Shown: positions 46,627 through 56,440, counted from the stretch's first letter. The stretch is 64,000 nt of DNA from UBA2767 sp965228625 (GCA_965228625.1 OZ245829.1:4712001-4776000), one strand, 5' to 3'. The notes: generated by a model from the letters alone, not told the origin. A program made the numbers and translations.

Positions 46627-47364
46627 ATGAAAACTGGCGATGGCAAAGGCTCCACGGCGCTCGTGCTGTATTCGGGCGGGCAGGATTCGACCGTGTGCCT
46701 GGCATGGGCGCTACGGCGGTTCGATCATGTCGAAACCGTCGGATTCGATTACGGTCAGCGCCACGATGTCGAGCTCGCCTGCCGGCAAAGCGTGCGCGCG
46801 GAAATGGCACACCGGTTCGCGGACTGGGGGAAGCGCCTCGGCGAAGATCATATGATCGAAATACCCGGACTGGCGAAGGTCAGCGAGACCGCGCTCACCC
46901 GGGATGTCGAGATTGCAATGCAGGAGAATGGCCTGCCCAACACGTTCGTTCCGGGCCGCAACCTGCTGTTCTTCACCTATGCAGCGGCGCTCGGGTACCG
47001 CCGAGGGTTGAGAACGCTCGTCGGCGGCATGTGCGAGACCGACTATTCCGGCTATCCCGATTGCCGGAACGAGACCCTCCAGTCGCTGGCCCATGCAATC
47101 CGGTTGGGCACGGAAACCGACTTCGTCATCGAAACGCCGCTGATGTACCTGTCGAAGGCGCAAACGTGGGAGCTGGCGGAGACGCTCGGGGGCGCCGGAC
47201 TGATTGAGCTGATTGTTGAACACACCCACACCTGTTACCGCGGTGTGCGGGACAAGCGCCATGTGTGGGGATATGGATGCGGGTCATGCCCGGCGTGCGA
47301 GTTGCGTGCGAGCGGGTTTTTTCAATGGTCTGAAATGGCCACAGAATCTGCGGATGTACAATAG
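46627..47364 (+). CDS. queC: 7-cyano-7-deazaguanine synthase
   Basis: 245 residues. The ATP-pyrophosphatase P-loop is LVLYSGGQDSTVCLAWA near the N-terminus, and the zinc-binding cysteines are in the C-terminal CYRGVRDKRHVWGYGCGSCPAC. It converts carboxydeazaguanine to preQ0, the precursor of queuosine in tRNA. First of the plus-strand series queC-queE-queD-queF, a full preQ1 route apart from GTP cyclohydrolase. No preQ1 riboswitch was recognised upstream. Confidence 0.96.
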   Translation: MKTGDGKGSTALVLYSGGQDSTVCLAWALRRFDHVETVGFDYGQRHDVELACRQSVRAEMAHRFADWGKRLGEDHMIEIPGLAKVSETALTRDVEIAMQENGLPNTFVPGRNLLFFTYAAALGYRRGLRTLVGGMCETDYSGYPDCRNETLQSLAHAIRLGTETDFVIETPLMYLSKAQTWELAETLGGAGLIELIVEHTHTCYRGVRDKRHVWGYGCGSCPACELRASGFFQWSEMATESADVQ

Positions 47365-47386
47365 CCCGCATTGACGCAAAAAAGAG

Positions 47387-48022
47387 ATGTATTCGGTCAA
47401 GGAAATCTTTCTGACGCTGCAGGGCGAAGGCATGCAAAGCGGCCGCCGCGCCGTGTTCTGCCGCTTTGCCGGCTGCAATCTCTGGTCCGGCCTCGAGAAA
47501 GACCGCGCCAAGGCCGTATGCCGTTTTTGCGATACTGAGTTCGTGGGCACCGACGGACCGGGGGGCGGAAAGTTCGAGACCGCCGATGATCTGGCCCGTG
47601 CCTGCAGGGACGTCTGGGGCGTGGCCACAAACGGCGTGCGGCCCCTGATCGTGCTCACCGGTGGGGAGCCGATGCTGCAGGTCGATCAGCCGTTGATCGA
47701 CGCGCTGCACGGCGCGGGATTCGAAATCGCCATCGAGACCAACGGCACGTTGCCTGTGCTGCGCACGATCGACTGGATTTGCGTGAGCCCCAAGGCGGGC
47801 GCCGATCTCGTGCAACGATCGGGTGACGAATTGAAACTGGTGTATCCGCAGGACGGGATCGCGCCCGAGCAGATGGACGGCCTGGATTTCCGGTCGTTCC
47901 TTCTGCAGCCGATGGACAGCGATGCACGGGTGTCGAACATGGGAGCCGCCCTGTCCTATTGCCTGGAAAACCCGAAATGGCGGCTCAGCATCCAGACCCA
48001 CAAGCTGATCGGAATTGCGTGA
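47387..48022 (+). CDS. queE: 7-carboxy-7-deazaguanine synthase (CX14CX2C type)
   Basis: 211 residues. YSVKEIFLTLQGEGMQSGRRAVFCRFAGCNLW opens the protein. The radical-SAM cluster ligands are Cys30, Cys45 and Cys48, giving CX14CX2C instead of the common CX3CX2C; this expanded motif is a recognised QueE variant. LTGGEPMLQ (the GGE motif) and ETNGT follow. It contracts the pterin ring of carboxytetrahydropterin to carboxydeazaguanine. 22 bp after queC. Confidence 0.96.
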   Translation: MYSVKEIFLTLQGEGMQSGRRAVFCRFAGCNLWSGLEKDRAKAVCRFCDTEFVGTDGPGGGKFETADDLARACRDVWGVATNGVRPLIVLTGGEPMLQVDQPLIDALHGAGFEIAIETNGTLPVLRTIDWICVSPKAGADLVQRSGDELKLVYPQDGIAPEQMDGLDFRSFLLQPMDSDARVSNMGAALSYCLENPKWRLSIQTHKLIGIA

Positions 48023-48069
48023 TCAGGTCTCTGGAAATGGAGACGAAAATCCCGTAAAGAGCGTTTGCC

Positions 48070-48447
48070 ATGCGCATATACAAGGAATTCACATTCGAGG
48101 GCGCTCACTATCTGCCCTCCGCCCCCGAGGGACATCCGAATGCCCGCATCCACGGGCACTCGTTCCGCGTGCGCGTGAGTGTGGACGGTGAACCCGATCC
48201 CGAAACAGGCCTCATAATTCATTTCGACGATCTGGAGGACGCGCTTGAGGACATGCGCGTCATGCTCGACCATAACTTCCTGAACAATATCGAGGGTCTC
48301 GACAATCCGACCCTTGAGCTGATCACGAGATGGATGTGGGATCGGCTGCACAACCGCGTGCCGGGCCTTGCCGAAATCGTTATCTCGCGCGACACATGCG
48401 GCGAAGGATGTGTCTATGCGGGTCCGGGGGCAGCCTCGACGGGCTGA
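48070..48447 (+). CDS. queD: QueD/PTPS family protein lacking the catalytic cysteine
   Basis: 125 residues. Zinc ligands His13, His28 and His30 are present (FEGAHYLP, RIHGHSF), as is LDHNFLN with the catalytic-dyad Asp-His. In E. coli QueD the nucleophile is Cys in the CX3HGH motif; here that position is Asn24 (HPNARIHGH), and the only cysteines are at the C-terminus (DTCGEGCVYAG). The Glu of the usual KETCTAGC block is also Asp. The operon context argues for carboxytetrahydropterin synthesis, but the mechanism must differ, or the enzyme is altered in substrate or inactive. Confidence 0.85.
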   Translation: MRIYKEFTFEGAHYLPSAPEGHPNARIHGHSFRVRVSVDGEPDPETGLIIHFDDLEDALEDMRVMLDHNFLNNIEGLDNPTLELITRWMWDRLHNRVPGLAEIVISRDTCGEGCVYAGPGAASTG

Positions 48448-48459
48448 GTGCGAGCCGCC

Positions 48460-48921
48460 ATGGCCGGCAAAACGGAAAACCTCACGCTGCTGGGCAAGGA
48501 GACGGCCATACCGGCGTCGCCCGAAGACGCGGTGCTCGAACGCGTGGCCAATCCGCATGCCGACACCGACTACCTGACGCGTTTCACCTGTCCGGAATTC
48601 ACGTCGATCTGTCCCGTGACGGGTCAGCCGGACTTTGCGCAACTGGTCATCGACTACGTTCCGGACAAATGGCTGCTGGAGTCGAAGTCGCTCAAGCTCT
48701 ACCTGACGAGCTTCCGCAATCACGGCGCCTTCCACGAGGATTGCACCGTCGCAATAGGCAAGCGGATTACGGACGAGATCGAACCACGATGGCTGCGGAT
48801 CGGCGGGTACTGGTATCCGCGCGGCGGCATTCCCATCGACGTGTTCTGGACGACGGGTACCCTGCCCGACGGCCTGTGGGTCCCCGATCAGGGCGTCGCG
48901 CCCTATCGCGGGCGCGGTTGA
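48460..48921 (+). CDS. queF: preQ0 reductase QueF (short form)
   Basis: 153 residues from ATG 48460; a GTG 12 bp upstream, right at the queD stop, is the alternative. Catalytic Cys is in FTSICPVTGQPDF with the Asp in QPDF, followed by YLTSFRNHGAFHEDCTVAI containing the QueF FHE segment. It is the unimodular (YkvM) class that reduces preQ0 to preQ1 with NADPH. 12 bp after queD and 4 bp before the DUF1835 gene. Confidence 0.96.
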   Translation: MAGKTENLTLLGKETAIPASPEDAVLERVANPHADTDYLTRFTCPEFTSICPVTGQPDFAQLVIDYVPDKWLLESKSLKLYLTSFRNHGAFHEDCTVAIGKRITDEIEPRWLRIGGYWYPRGGIPIDVFWTTGTLPDGLWVPDQGVAPYRGRG

Positions 48922-48925
48922 CCGC

Positions 48926-49930
48926 ATGAGCGATGCACTGCAACCGGGCTACGATCTGATCATCACCAACGGCGATGCTGCGGGCGAGCTGTTGCGCAAG
49001 GCCTTTTCCGGCACCGAGGTGCTGCCCTGGCGCGATGTCCTGCACGACGGTCCGGTTCCGATAACCGCCGATCTCGAAGAACTGTCCGAGCTGCGCGCGG
49101 ACTTTCTCTCCGAGCGCGGCTGGGGCACGCCGGACGCGTTGCGGGAGAACTTTCGCGCGCGCGACAGAGGTCTTGCGCACTACGAGTCGTTCGAAACGGT
49201 GACTCTGTGGTTCGAGCACGATCTCTACGACCAGCTCCAACTCATTCAGATTCTTGACTGGTTCTTCGGGACACCGGGCCGCGGGGCCGGACTGCAACTT
49301 GTGCAGTCCGATGACTTTCTCGGTACGCAGTCGGTTGAACAGCTCGCTGATCTCGTTCGGCTGCAGACGCCTGTCAGCGAGCAACAGCTTGCGCTCGCGA
49401 GCCAGGTCTGGACCGCGTTCCGGCAATCCGACCCGAAACCGTTCGCGGCACTTCTGTCGGAAGACCTCAAGGCCCTGCCCTATCTCGAACAGGCCGTGCG
49501 GCGGATGCTGCAGGAGTTGCCCGACGCGAACACCGGCCTCGCCCGCACCCAGCACCAGGTCCTCGTCGCCATCAACGACGGCGTGAACACGCCGCGCGAC
49601 CTTTTCGGTGCGGTCGAGCGCATGGAAGAAGCCGCCTTCATGGGGGACTGGAGCTTCTGGACATGGCTCGACGGGCTCGCCTCGGAGCCGGCCCGGCTGA
49701 TCGAGGGTCTGGACCGCCGCTTCGCTCCGGAGATGGGCCATGATGAATTCATGGCCTATCTGCAAAGCACGATCGGTCTCACTCCGCTCGGCTTTCAGGT
49801 TCTTGGCGGCGGCACCGACTATGCCGAACATGCGCGCATTGACCGGTGGATGGGCGGCACCCGCATCACCAACGACTCGTTATGGCGGTGGAACGATCGC
49901 GAGAGCGAGCTGGTCGCTCCCGTCTCCTAG
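48926..49930 (+). CDS. DUF1835 domain protein, likely in the queuosine operon
   Basis: 334 residues. The N-terminal DUF1835 block includes LIITNGDAAGELLRKAF and VLPWRDVLHDGPVP, then LWFEHDLYDQLQLIQILDWF. The C-terminal part has a helical region and the family-like LTPLGFQVLGG ... RWMGGTRIT ... LWRWN. Biochemical function of DUF1835 is unknown. It starts 4 bp after the queF stop with ATG, so it is almost certainly cotranscribed with the que genes here. It may be a passenger, but the spacing makes a link to deazapurine or RNA metabolism worth testing. Confidence 0.8.
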   Translation: MSDALQPGYDLIITNGDAAGELLRKAFSGTEVLPWRDVLHDGPVPITADLEELSELRADFLSERGWGTPDALRENFRARDRGLAHYESFETVTLWFEHDLYDQLQLIQILDWFFGTPGRGAGLQLVQSDDFLGTQSVEQLADLVRLQTPVSEQQLALASQVWTAFRQSDPKPFAALLSEDLKALPYLEQAVRRMLQELPDANTGLARTQHQVLVAINDGVNTPRDLFGAVERMEEAAFMGDWSFWTWLDGLASEPARLIEGLDRRFAPEMGHDEFMAYLQSTIGLTPLGFQVLGGGTDYAEHARIDRWMGGTRITNDSLWRWNDRESELVAPVS

Positions 49931-49932
49931 GC

Positions 49933-51348
49933 TTAGACGGGCACCACGTCAAAAGCGATGCTGATCCGTGTCTCATCGGACTGGAACGGTATCGTCCGGT
50001 GAAACATGTAACTCGGGAACATGACCATTATGCCCGGTTCCGGTCTGATCAGCCGGAGCTCCGTCGCCTTCGAGAAATGATATTCGGGTCCGGGCTGGCC
50101 GAACTCGATCCAGCCATATTTGTTATCCTCGTCCTCCACGATCTTCGGCACCTGCGGATAGTAGACGCCGCTCAGCCAGCCTGACGGGTGGATGTGCGGG
50201 GCCTGAAAGCCCTCGCCCTCGAGAACCGTGCCCCAAATCGACAGCTCGTACTTGCCCGGGCGGTGGGCGACGATCGGGTGCGTGTCGGCGTCCGCCACGC
50301 CGTCGACATATTGCCCGATCCCTTTCTCGATCAGGGTCTCCAGTGCCTCGATCGGTCCCTTGGCGCCGGCGTTGAGGCTGCCCGTCTGCTTGCCGTTCAT
50401 GGTCGTGTGGCTCGAAGGCGCCGTGACCAGGGTCTGGTGCGACATCACATGTTGGTTGAGTGCCGCGTTGAACGCATCGATCGTATCGTATCCGTCCGGA
50501 GGCTCATGCAGGATCGGCCGGACGAACTTCTCGAGATCGACGAGCGTGGAGTACGCCTCCTTTTCGCCGGCCTCGTTCAGGGCGATGGACTTCGCCGCGA
50601 GGACCCCGGCATCACCGGGATGGCGGCCGAGATAGGCGTCGCAGGCGCGAATGGCGTCCTTGGGGCGGTCCATCTGCACGAGCACGTCGGCAAGATTGCT
50701 CGCCGCGTCGGGGTAGTCCGGATCGACGGCCATGCCATTGCGGTGTGCGGTGAACGCGTCGTCGAGCTTGCCGACTTCCTGAAGGCACGAACCGATCCCG
50801 ACCCAGGCCTTGGCGTTTCGTTCCGACAGGCTGAGCGATCTCTTGTAGGAGTCGATCGCTTCGGGCACGCGTCCCATCATGCGCAATGCATAAGCCTTGC
50901 TGGCGTGCGCTTCCGCGTGGCGTGGCTCGACGGCGACGGTCTTGTCGAAATGCTCCAGGGCCTCTTCGCCGCGCCCCAGCTCATGAAGTGCCATGGCCAT
51001 ATTGTAGTGCGCCGGCGCGAATTGCGGTCCTGCCTTGACCGCCGCGCGGAACGCATCGAGCGCCTTGTGGGTATCGCCGAGGGATTGATACAGGACCCCC
51101 AGGTTATAGGGGGCGTCCGGGTTCTCCGGATTGTTCTGCGCCGCTGACGTCAACCAGCGCAGCGCTTCGTTCTGGTGACCGGACAGGAACGCCGCCTGTC
51201 CGCCGAGAATCAAGGCGTCGGGATGCGCCGGCGCGCGCTTGAGGAACTTGCGATATGCCTTGAAGGCGCGCTCGAACTGCCCCTGCTTGTGCAGGGCCAC
51301 GGCTTCGGCAAGCGTTTTGTCCATCGGCTGACGGGATGAACCGGTCAT
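49933..51348 (-). CDS. TPR protein with C-terminal 2OG-Fe(II) oxygenase-like domain
   Basis: 471 residues. About seven tetratricopeptide repeats cover residues 15-250 (ALILGGQAAFLSGHQNEALRWL; NPDAPYNLGVLYQSLGDTHKALDAF; and so on). The C-terminal 200 residues match the putative 2OG-Fe(II) oxygenase type with PHIHPSGWLSGVYYPQVPK and a later FPSYMFHRTIPFQSDETRISIAFDV, supplying His ligands and a 2-oxoglutarate-binding Arg. Such TPR-oxygenase fusions are thought to hydroxylate or modify partner proteins, but none is characterised for this one. It is minus strand, downstream of kdsA, and ends two bases from the DUF1835 gene. Confidence 0.82.
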   Translation of the reverse strand: MTGSSRQPMDKTLAEAVALHKQGQFERAFKAYRKFLKRAPAHPDALILGGQAAFLSGHQNEALRWLTSAAQNNPENPDAPYNLGVLYQSLGDTHKALDAFRAAVKAGPQFAPAHYNMAMALHELGRGEEALEHFDKTVAVEPRHAEAHASKAYALRMMGRVPEAIDSYKRSLSLSERNAKAWVGIGSCLQEVGKLDDAFTAHRNGMAVDPDYPDAASNLADVLVQMDRPKDAIRACDAYLGRHPGDAGVLAAKSIALNEAGEKEAYSTLVDLEKFVRPILHEPPDGYDTIDAFNAALNQHVMSHQTLVTAPSSHTTMNGKQTGSLNAGAKGPIEALETLIEKGIGQYVDGVADADTHPIVAHRPGKYELSIWGTVLEGEGFQAPHIHPSGWLSGVYYPQVPKIVEDEDNKYGWIEFGQPGPEYHFSKATELRLIRPEPGIMVMFPSYMFHRTIPFQSDETRISIAFDVVPV

Positions 51349-51466
51349 GCGCTGTTCCAGCGGAATTCAGTCGTGATCACTGCATCAAAGGATAGGTTCA
51401 ATCCGCCCAAGCGGCAATCGGACAAAGCCCCGCGGATCGCGCGCGCCATTGCGAACAGATGCCTGA

Positions 51467-52318
51467 TTAGGACGCCGCGCCCTTGGCCACGCGGTCGAGC
51501 GCGACAAGGTGTCCGAGCAGGCCCTCCAGCTCCTTCATCGGAACCATATTGGGTCCGTCCGACGGCGCGGAATCGGGATCGGGGTGCGTCTCGATGAACA
51601 ACGCGGCGACGCCGACCGCGACTGCGGCGCGCGCCAGCACCGGCACGAACTCGCGCTGACCTCCGCTGGACGTGCCTTGACCTCCCGGTTGCTGCACGGA
51701 ATGGGTCGCGTCGAACACGACCGGACAGCCGGTCTCCGCGAGTATCGGCAGGGCCCGCATGTCCGAGACCAGCGTGTTGTAACCAAAGCTCGCGCCGCGT
51801 TCGGTCACCAGGATGTTCGAATTGCCCGCTTCGAGGACCTTTGCCACCACGTTCTTCATGTCCCATGGCGCAAGGAACTGGCCCTTCTTGACCTTGATCA
51901 CCCGACCTGTTTTGGCGGCTGCTGTCAGCAGGTCGGTCTGCCGGCACAGGAATGCCGGTATCTGCAGGACGTCGACCACTTCACCGACCGGTGCGCATTG
52001 CTCGCGCTCGTGGACGTCCGTCACCACCGGAAGTCCCAGGCTTTCCCGGATTTCCGCGAATATGGGAAGCCCCTCTTTCAGCCCGACGCCGCGCGCGCTG
52101 GAGACGCTCGTCCGGTTCGCCTTGTCGAAAGAGGACTTGTAAATCAAGCCGATGCCGAGTTTTTCGGCGATTTCCTTCAACGCCGACGCGGTCTCGAGCG
52201 CATGGGCGCGCGATTCCATGGCACACGGTCCGGCGAAAACGGCGAGCGGACGCGAATTGCCGATCTCCACCTGCGCCACGCGGACAACGGGATTGGATTT
52301 GAGGGTCGGTGTGCTCAT
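51467..52318 (-). CDS. kdsA: KDO-8-phosphate synthase, predicted metal-dependent type
   Basis: 283 residues. FAGPCAMES near residue 30 carries the Cys that is a metal ligand in Aquifex-type KdsA, where metal-independent E. coli KdsA has Asn. The other ligands are His in FDATHSVQQPGG, Glu in FIETHPDPDSAPSD and the following Asp. KSSFDKANRTS binds PEP. It condenses arabinose-5-phosphate with PEP for LPS Kdo. The start overlaps the upstream hypothetical gene by 4 bp. Confidence 0.97.
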   Translation of the reverse strand: MSTPTLKSNPVVRVAQVEIGNSRPLAVFAGPCAMESRAHALETASALKEIAEKLGIGLIYKSSFDKANRTSVSSARGVGLKEGLPIFAEIRESLGLPVVTDVHEREQCAPVGEVVDVLQIPAFLCRQTDLLTAAAKTGRVIKVKKGQFLAPWDMKNVVAKVLEAGNSNILVTERGASFGYNTLVSDMRALPILAETGCPVVFDATHSVQQPGGQGTSSGGQREFVPVLARAAVAVGVAALFIETHPDPDSAPSDGPNMVPMKELEGLLGHLVALDRVAKGAAS

Positions 52319-52764
52319 TGCGTCCAGCGGTCCCAGTTTTCGATCGTCATGGCGTCAAGGTAGGTCTGCTGAAGATCGGGCGGAAACAGCTCGATCAGGA
52401 AATTGCCCTCGATCCAGACTTCGATCAACCGGAACGGGCCTCTGTCGCACTCACGCGCCAGCCACCCTTCCCTTGCGCAGATCTCGAAAATCGATTCCTT
52501 GTCCAGCGGGCACGCGACCGCCAGATGGGTGCTGCTGTGGCTGCTCCCGCGTTTGCTCGGACGGGCGGAAACCATCGTTTCGCCGGCAATGAGCTCACTC
52601 GTATGAGGATAGACTTCGATAGCCGTTCCGTACCTGTCACCGGTGACGACGATCCGGGACTTGCGAAATGCATGGAAGTCGAACGACTTGCCCGAAAGGA
52701 GCTCCGCCAGCACCGACGCCACCCGTTCCGGATCCATCGCCGGGATCGAGGCGTGATAGATCAT
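52315..52764 (-). CDS. Hypothetical protein between pyrG and kdsA
   Basis: 149 residues from ATG 52764 (MIYHASIPAMDPERVASVLAELL); the frame is open upstream but would run into pyrG with no sign of coding. It has two halves each starting with a His-containing strand (IYHASIPA; THLAVACP) followed by a helix, which resembles a glyoxalase/VOC-like fold, but I cannot confirm this. It is coupled to kdsA by an ATGA overlap, so coexpression is likely. Not a recognised enzyme. Confidence 0.7.
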   Translation of the reverse strand: MIYHASIPAMDPERVASVLAELLSGKSFDFHAFRKSRIVVTGDRYGTAIEVYPHTSELIAGETMVSARPSKRGSSHSSTHLAVACPLDKESIFEICAREGWLARECDRGPFRLIEVWIEGNFLIELFPPDLQQTYLDAMTIENWDRWTQ

Positions 52765-52789
52765 ACCTTTTACTCCTGCAGACCGGGGG

Positions 52790-54418
<1,629 letters not shown>

Positions 54419-54526
54419 GGGCCTGCAGGATACACAAAGCGTTCCGTGATTCGAAGCCCAATAATCCAGCGTACGACACTTTTTGCCCAGGCTTTTTCGA
54501 CCCGCACCTGAGCCATCGCCCCGGAA

Positions 54527-54928
54527 CTATTGAGATTGCGGGACTTGCGGGCCTTGCGGAGCTTGCGGGGTCTGAGGCTGTTCGTCGGTCGGCAACTGCA
54601 GGCCTTCAAGCGGGCTCGTTCCACCGCCCGGAGCCGACTGTCCCGGCGTATCGGGAAGGATGAACCTGTCCAGACCGGTGCCGCCGGTGCCCGCTTCGCG
54701 CTGCGCGACAAGCGTCAGCAGGATACTGGTGACGAAGAACGCAGCCGCAAACAGCGCCGTAACGCGGGTCAGGAGATTGGCCGCACCCCGGCCGCTCATG
54801 AACCCGCCGCCGCCGCCGCCGCCACCGCCGCCGATCCCGAGCGCGCCCCCCTCGGATCGTTGCAGCAACACGAGGCCCACAAGGGCCGCGGCGATCATGA
54901 TGTGAATGACCAATAGAACAGTCGCCAT
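54527..54928 (-). CDS. secG: Preprotein translocase subunit SecG
   Basis: 133 residues, two membrane helices: TVLLVIHIMIAAALVGLVLLQ and LLTRVTALFAAAFFVTSILLTLVA. Between them is the SecG-typical GGALGIGG plus a long glycine run encoded by a GGC/GGT repeat, then FMSGRGAANLLTR. A Pro/Gln-rich tail with PQ repeats closes the protein. SecG assists SecYEG-mediated export. It follows the exported hypothetical gene and precedes pyrG. Confidence 0.95.
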   Translation of the reverse strand: MATVLLVIHIMIAAALVGLVLLQRSEGGALGIGGGGGGGGGGFMSGRGAANLLTRVTALFAAAFFVTSILLTLVAQREAGTGGTGLDRFILPDTPGQSAPGGGTSPLEGLQLPTDEQPQTPQAPQGPQVPQSQ

Positions 54929-55028
54929 GAGTTCGTCTCAGTTCATACAAATTGGGGGACTTTGTCGGTCGCCTTTTACAGGAGCAGTCCCGGTTTGGCC
55001 AGTCCGGTGCGCCAAAATTCGGGTCCCG

Positions 55029-55484
55029 TCAGCTCGCTGCGTTGGCCTGTCGTTTCGGATTTCGATCAGGTAGTGGAACAGCCGGGCCTTTCGGTTTTTT
55101 CGCCTGGCTCGCCCTGTGTGCGGCTGCCTCCTGTTTCGCCCGTTTCTGGAATTTGGCTGCCTGTGCCTCGGACGTCGCGGGGACGCCGAGACCCGGCAGG
55201 CGGACTTCCGGACACCGGAACCGGAGCTGTCCCTCGATGAACAAGAACCTATCGATATTGGCGAGCTGTTCCGGTTTCAGGGTCGAGCTGGCAACGGCGG
55301 GATCGCCTTTCATGTGAGTCTCGACGCCGGTCTTCAGGAGCCTGGCGTGCTCATTCACGAGCTCGACACAGGCTCCGCTGGTCAAGGGCTTGGAGAAAGA
55401 AGCGCTCGGCAATACAAGCATGACGGACGCCGCGATGGCTGCCGTCAGGGGAAAGCGAAGATTCACCAGTTCTGTAACCCGCAT
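55029..55484 (-). CDS. Exported hypothetical protein between tpiA and secG
   Basis: 151 residues from ATG 55484. It has a signal peptide (RFPLTAAIAASVMLVLPSASFSKP), then SGACVELVNEHARLLKTGVETHMKGDP and LANIDRFLFIEGQLRFRCPEVRLPG; Cys residues in GAC and RFRCP could form a disulfide in the periplasm. The C-terminal third is Ala/Lys/Gln/Pro-rich and basic. I do not recognise a family; the predicted location is periplasmic or envelope-associated. Neighbours suggest only coexpression with tpiA and secG. Confidence 0.75.
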   Translation of the reverse strand: MRVTELVNLRFPLTAAIAASVMLVLPSASFSKPLTSGACVELVNEHARLLKTGVETHMKGDPAVASSTLKPEQLANIDRFLFIEGQLRFRCPEVRLPGLGVPATSEAQAAKFQKRAKQEAAAHRASQAKKPKGPAVPLPDRNPKRQANAAS

Positions 55485-55577
55485 CGTTGGACCTCGAGAC
55501 CGGTCGGCGCGCGACACGTTAGCGAACGCGATTTGAGTTCGCCAGTACATCGGACGCAATTGTGAAGAGAATCTTCG

Positions 55578-56339
55578 TCAATCCGCCAGATACACGGACG
55601 CGATCCCCCAGAAATCGTCCGCCTTCAGACTGGCGCCGCCGACAAGCGCGCCGTTGACATTGGCAACGCCCATCAGTTCGGCCGCGTTTCCGGGTTTGAC
55701 CGAGCCCCCGTACAGGATTCGCATCCGATCCCCCTCCTCACCCAGCTTGCCCGTCAGTTCGGAGCGGATGTGCGCGTGGACTTCGGCAACGTCGTCCACC
55801 GTCGGCGTGAGTCCGGTGCCGATGGCCCAGACCGGTTCGTAGGCGATGACCGTGTTTGTGGCGGTTGCGCCGTCGGGAAGCGAGCCGGCAAGCTGCGTGC
55901 CGACGACGTCGAGCGTCTCGCCGCCCTTGCGTTGTGCTTCGGTCTCGCCGATGCAGATGATTGCCGTAAGCCCGGCCCTGTGCGCGGCGCCGGCCTTGGC
56001 GCGAACCAGTTCGTTTGTCTCGTCATGGTCGGTACGGCGTTCGGAATGGCCGACAATCACCGCCGTTGCGCCCGCATCGGCCAGCATTTCGGCGGCGATA
56101 TCGCCCGTATGGGCGCCCGATACTTCCGTGTGGCAGTCCTGCCCGCCGATCAACAGGCTGGAACCGGACAGGCCGTCCGCGAACCGGGAAATGAGCGTGC
56201 TCGGCGGACAGAGCATGACGTCCGCCGCAAGCGAGGGGTGGTCGGCCAGGGAACCGGCAAGGCGCTCGGCTTCATCCCACGATGCTCGCAACCCGTTCAT
56301 TTTCCAGTTACCGGCGACGAGAGGACGCAGTTGTGTCAT
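55578..56339 (-). CDS. tpiA: Triosephosphate isomerase
   Basis: 253 residues. PLVAGNWKMNG supplies Asn and Lys of the active site, IVGHSERR the electrophilic His, and AYEPVWAIGTG the catalytic Glu; ILYGGSVKPGNAAEL is near the C-terminus. It interconverts DHAP and glyceraldehyde-3-phosphate. It is divergent from ppiD across a 220-bp region. Confidence 0.98.
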   Translation of the reverse strand: MTQLRPLVAGNWKMNGLRASWDEAERLAGSLADHPSLAADVMLCPPSTLISRFADGLSGSSLLIGGQDCHTEVSGAHTGDIAAEMLADAGATAVIVGHSERRTDHDETNELVRAKAGAAHRAGLTAIICIGETEAQRKGGETLDVVGTQLAGSLPDGATATNTVIAYEPVWAIGTGLTPTVDDVAEVHAHIRSELTGKLGEEGDRMRILYGGSVKPGNAAELMGVANVNGALVGGASLKADDFWGIASVYLAD

Positions 56340-56440
56340 AGGTCTGACCCCGTTGATTTTGCTGAATTTGCGCTGATACTGCTACGGTTGATCGTGGAGT
56401 TATTTCTGTTAACGGTCACGCGAAATGAACCGCAGGTAAC

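Noticed and set aside
54790..54840. Trinucleotide repeat in secG as a phase-variable locus
   Set aside because: The repeat codes a glycine run typical of SecG linkers; changes in units of three would keep the frame, so on/off switching is not expected.
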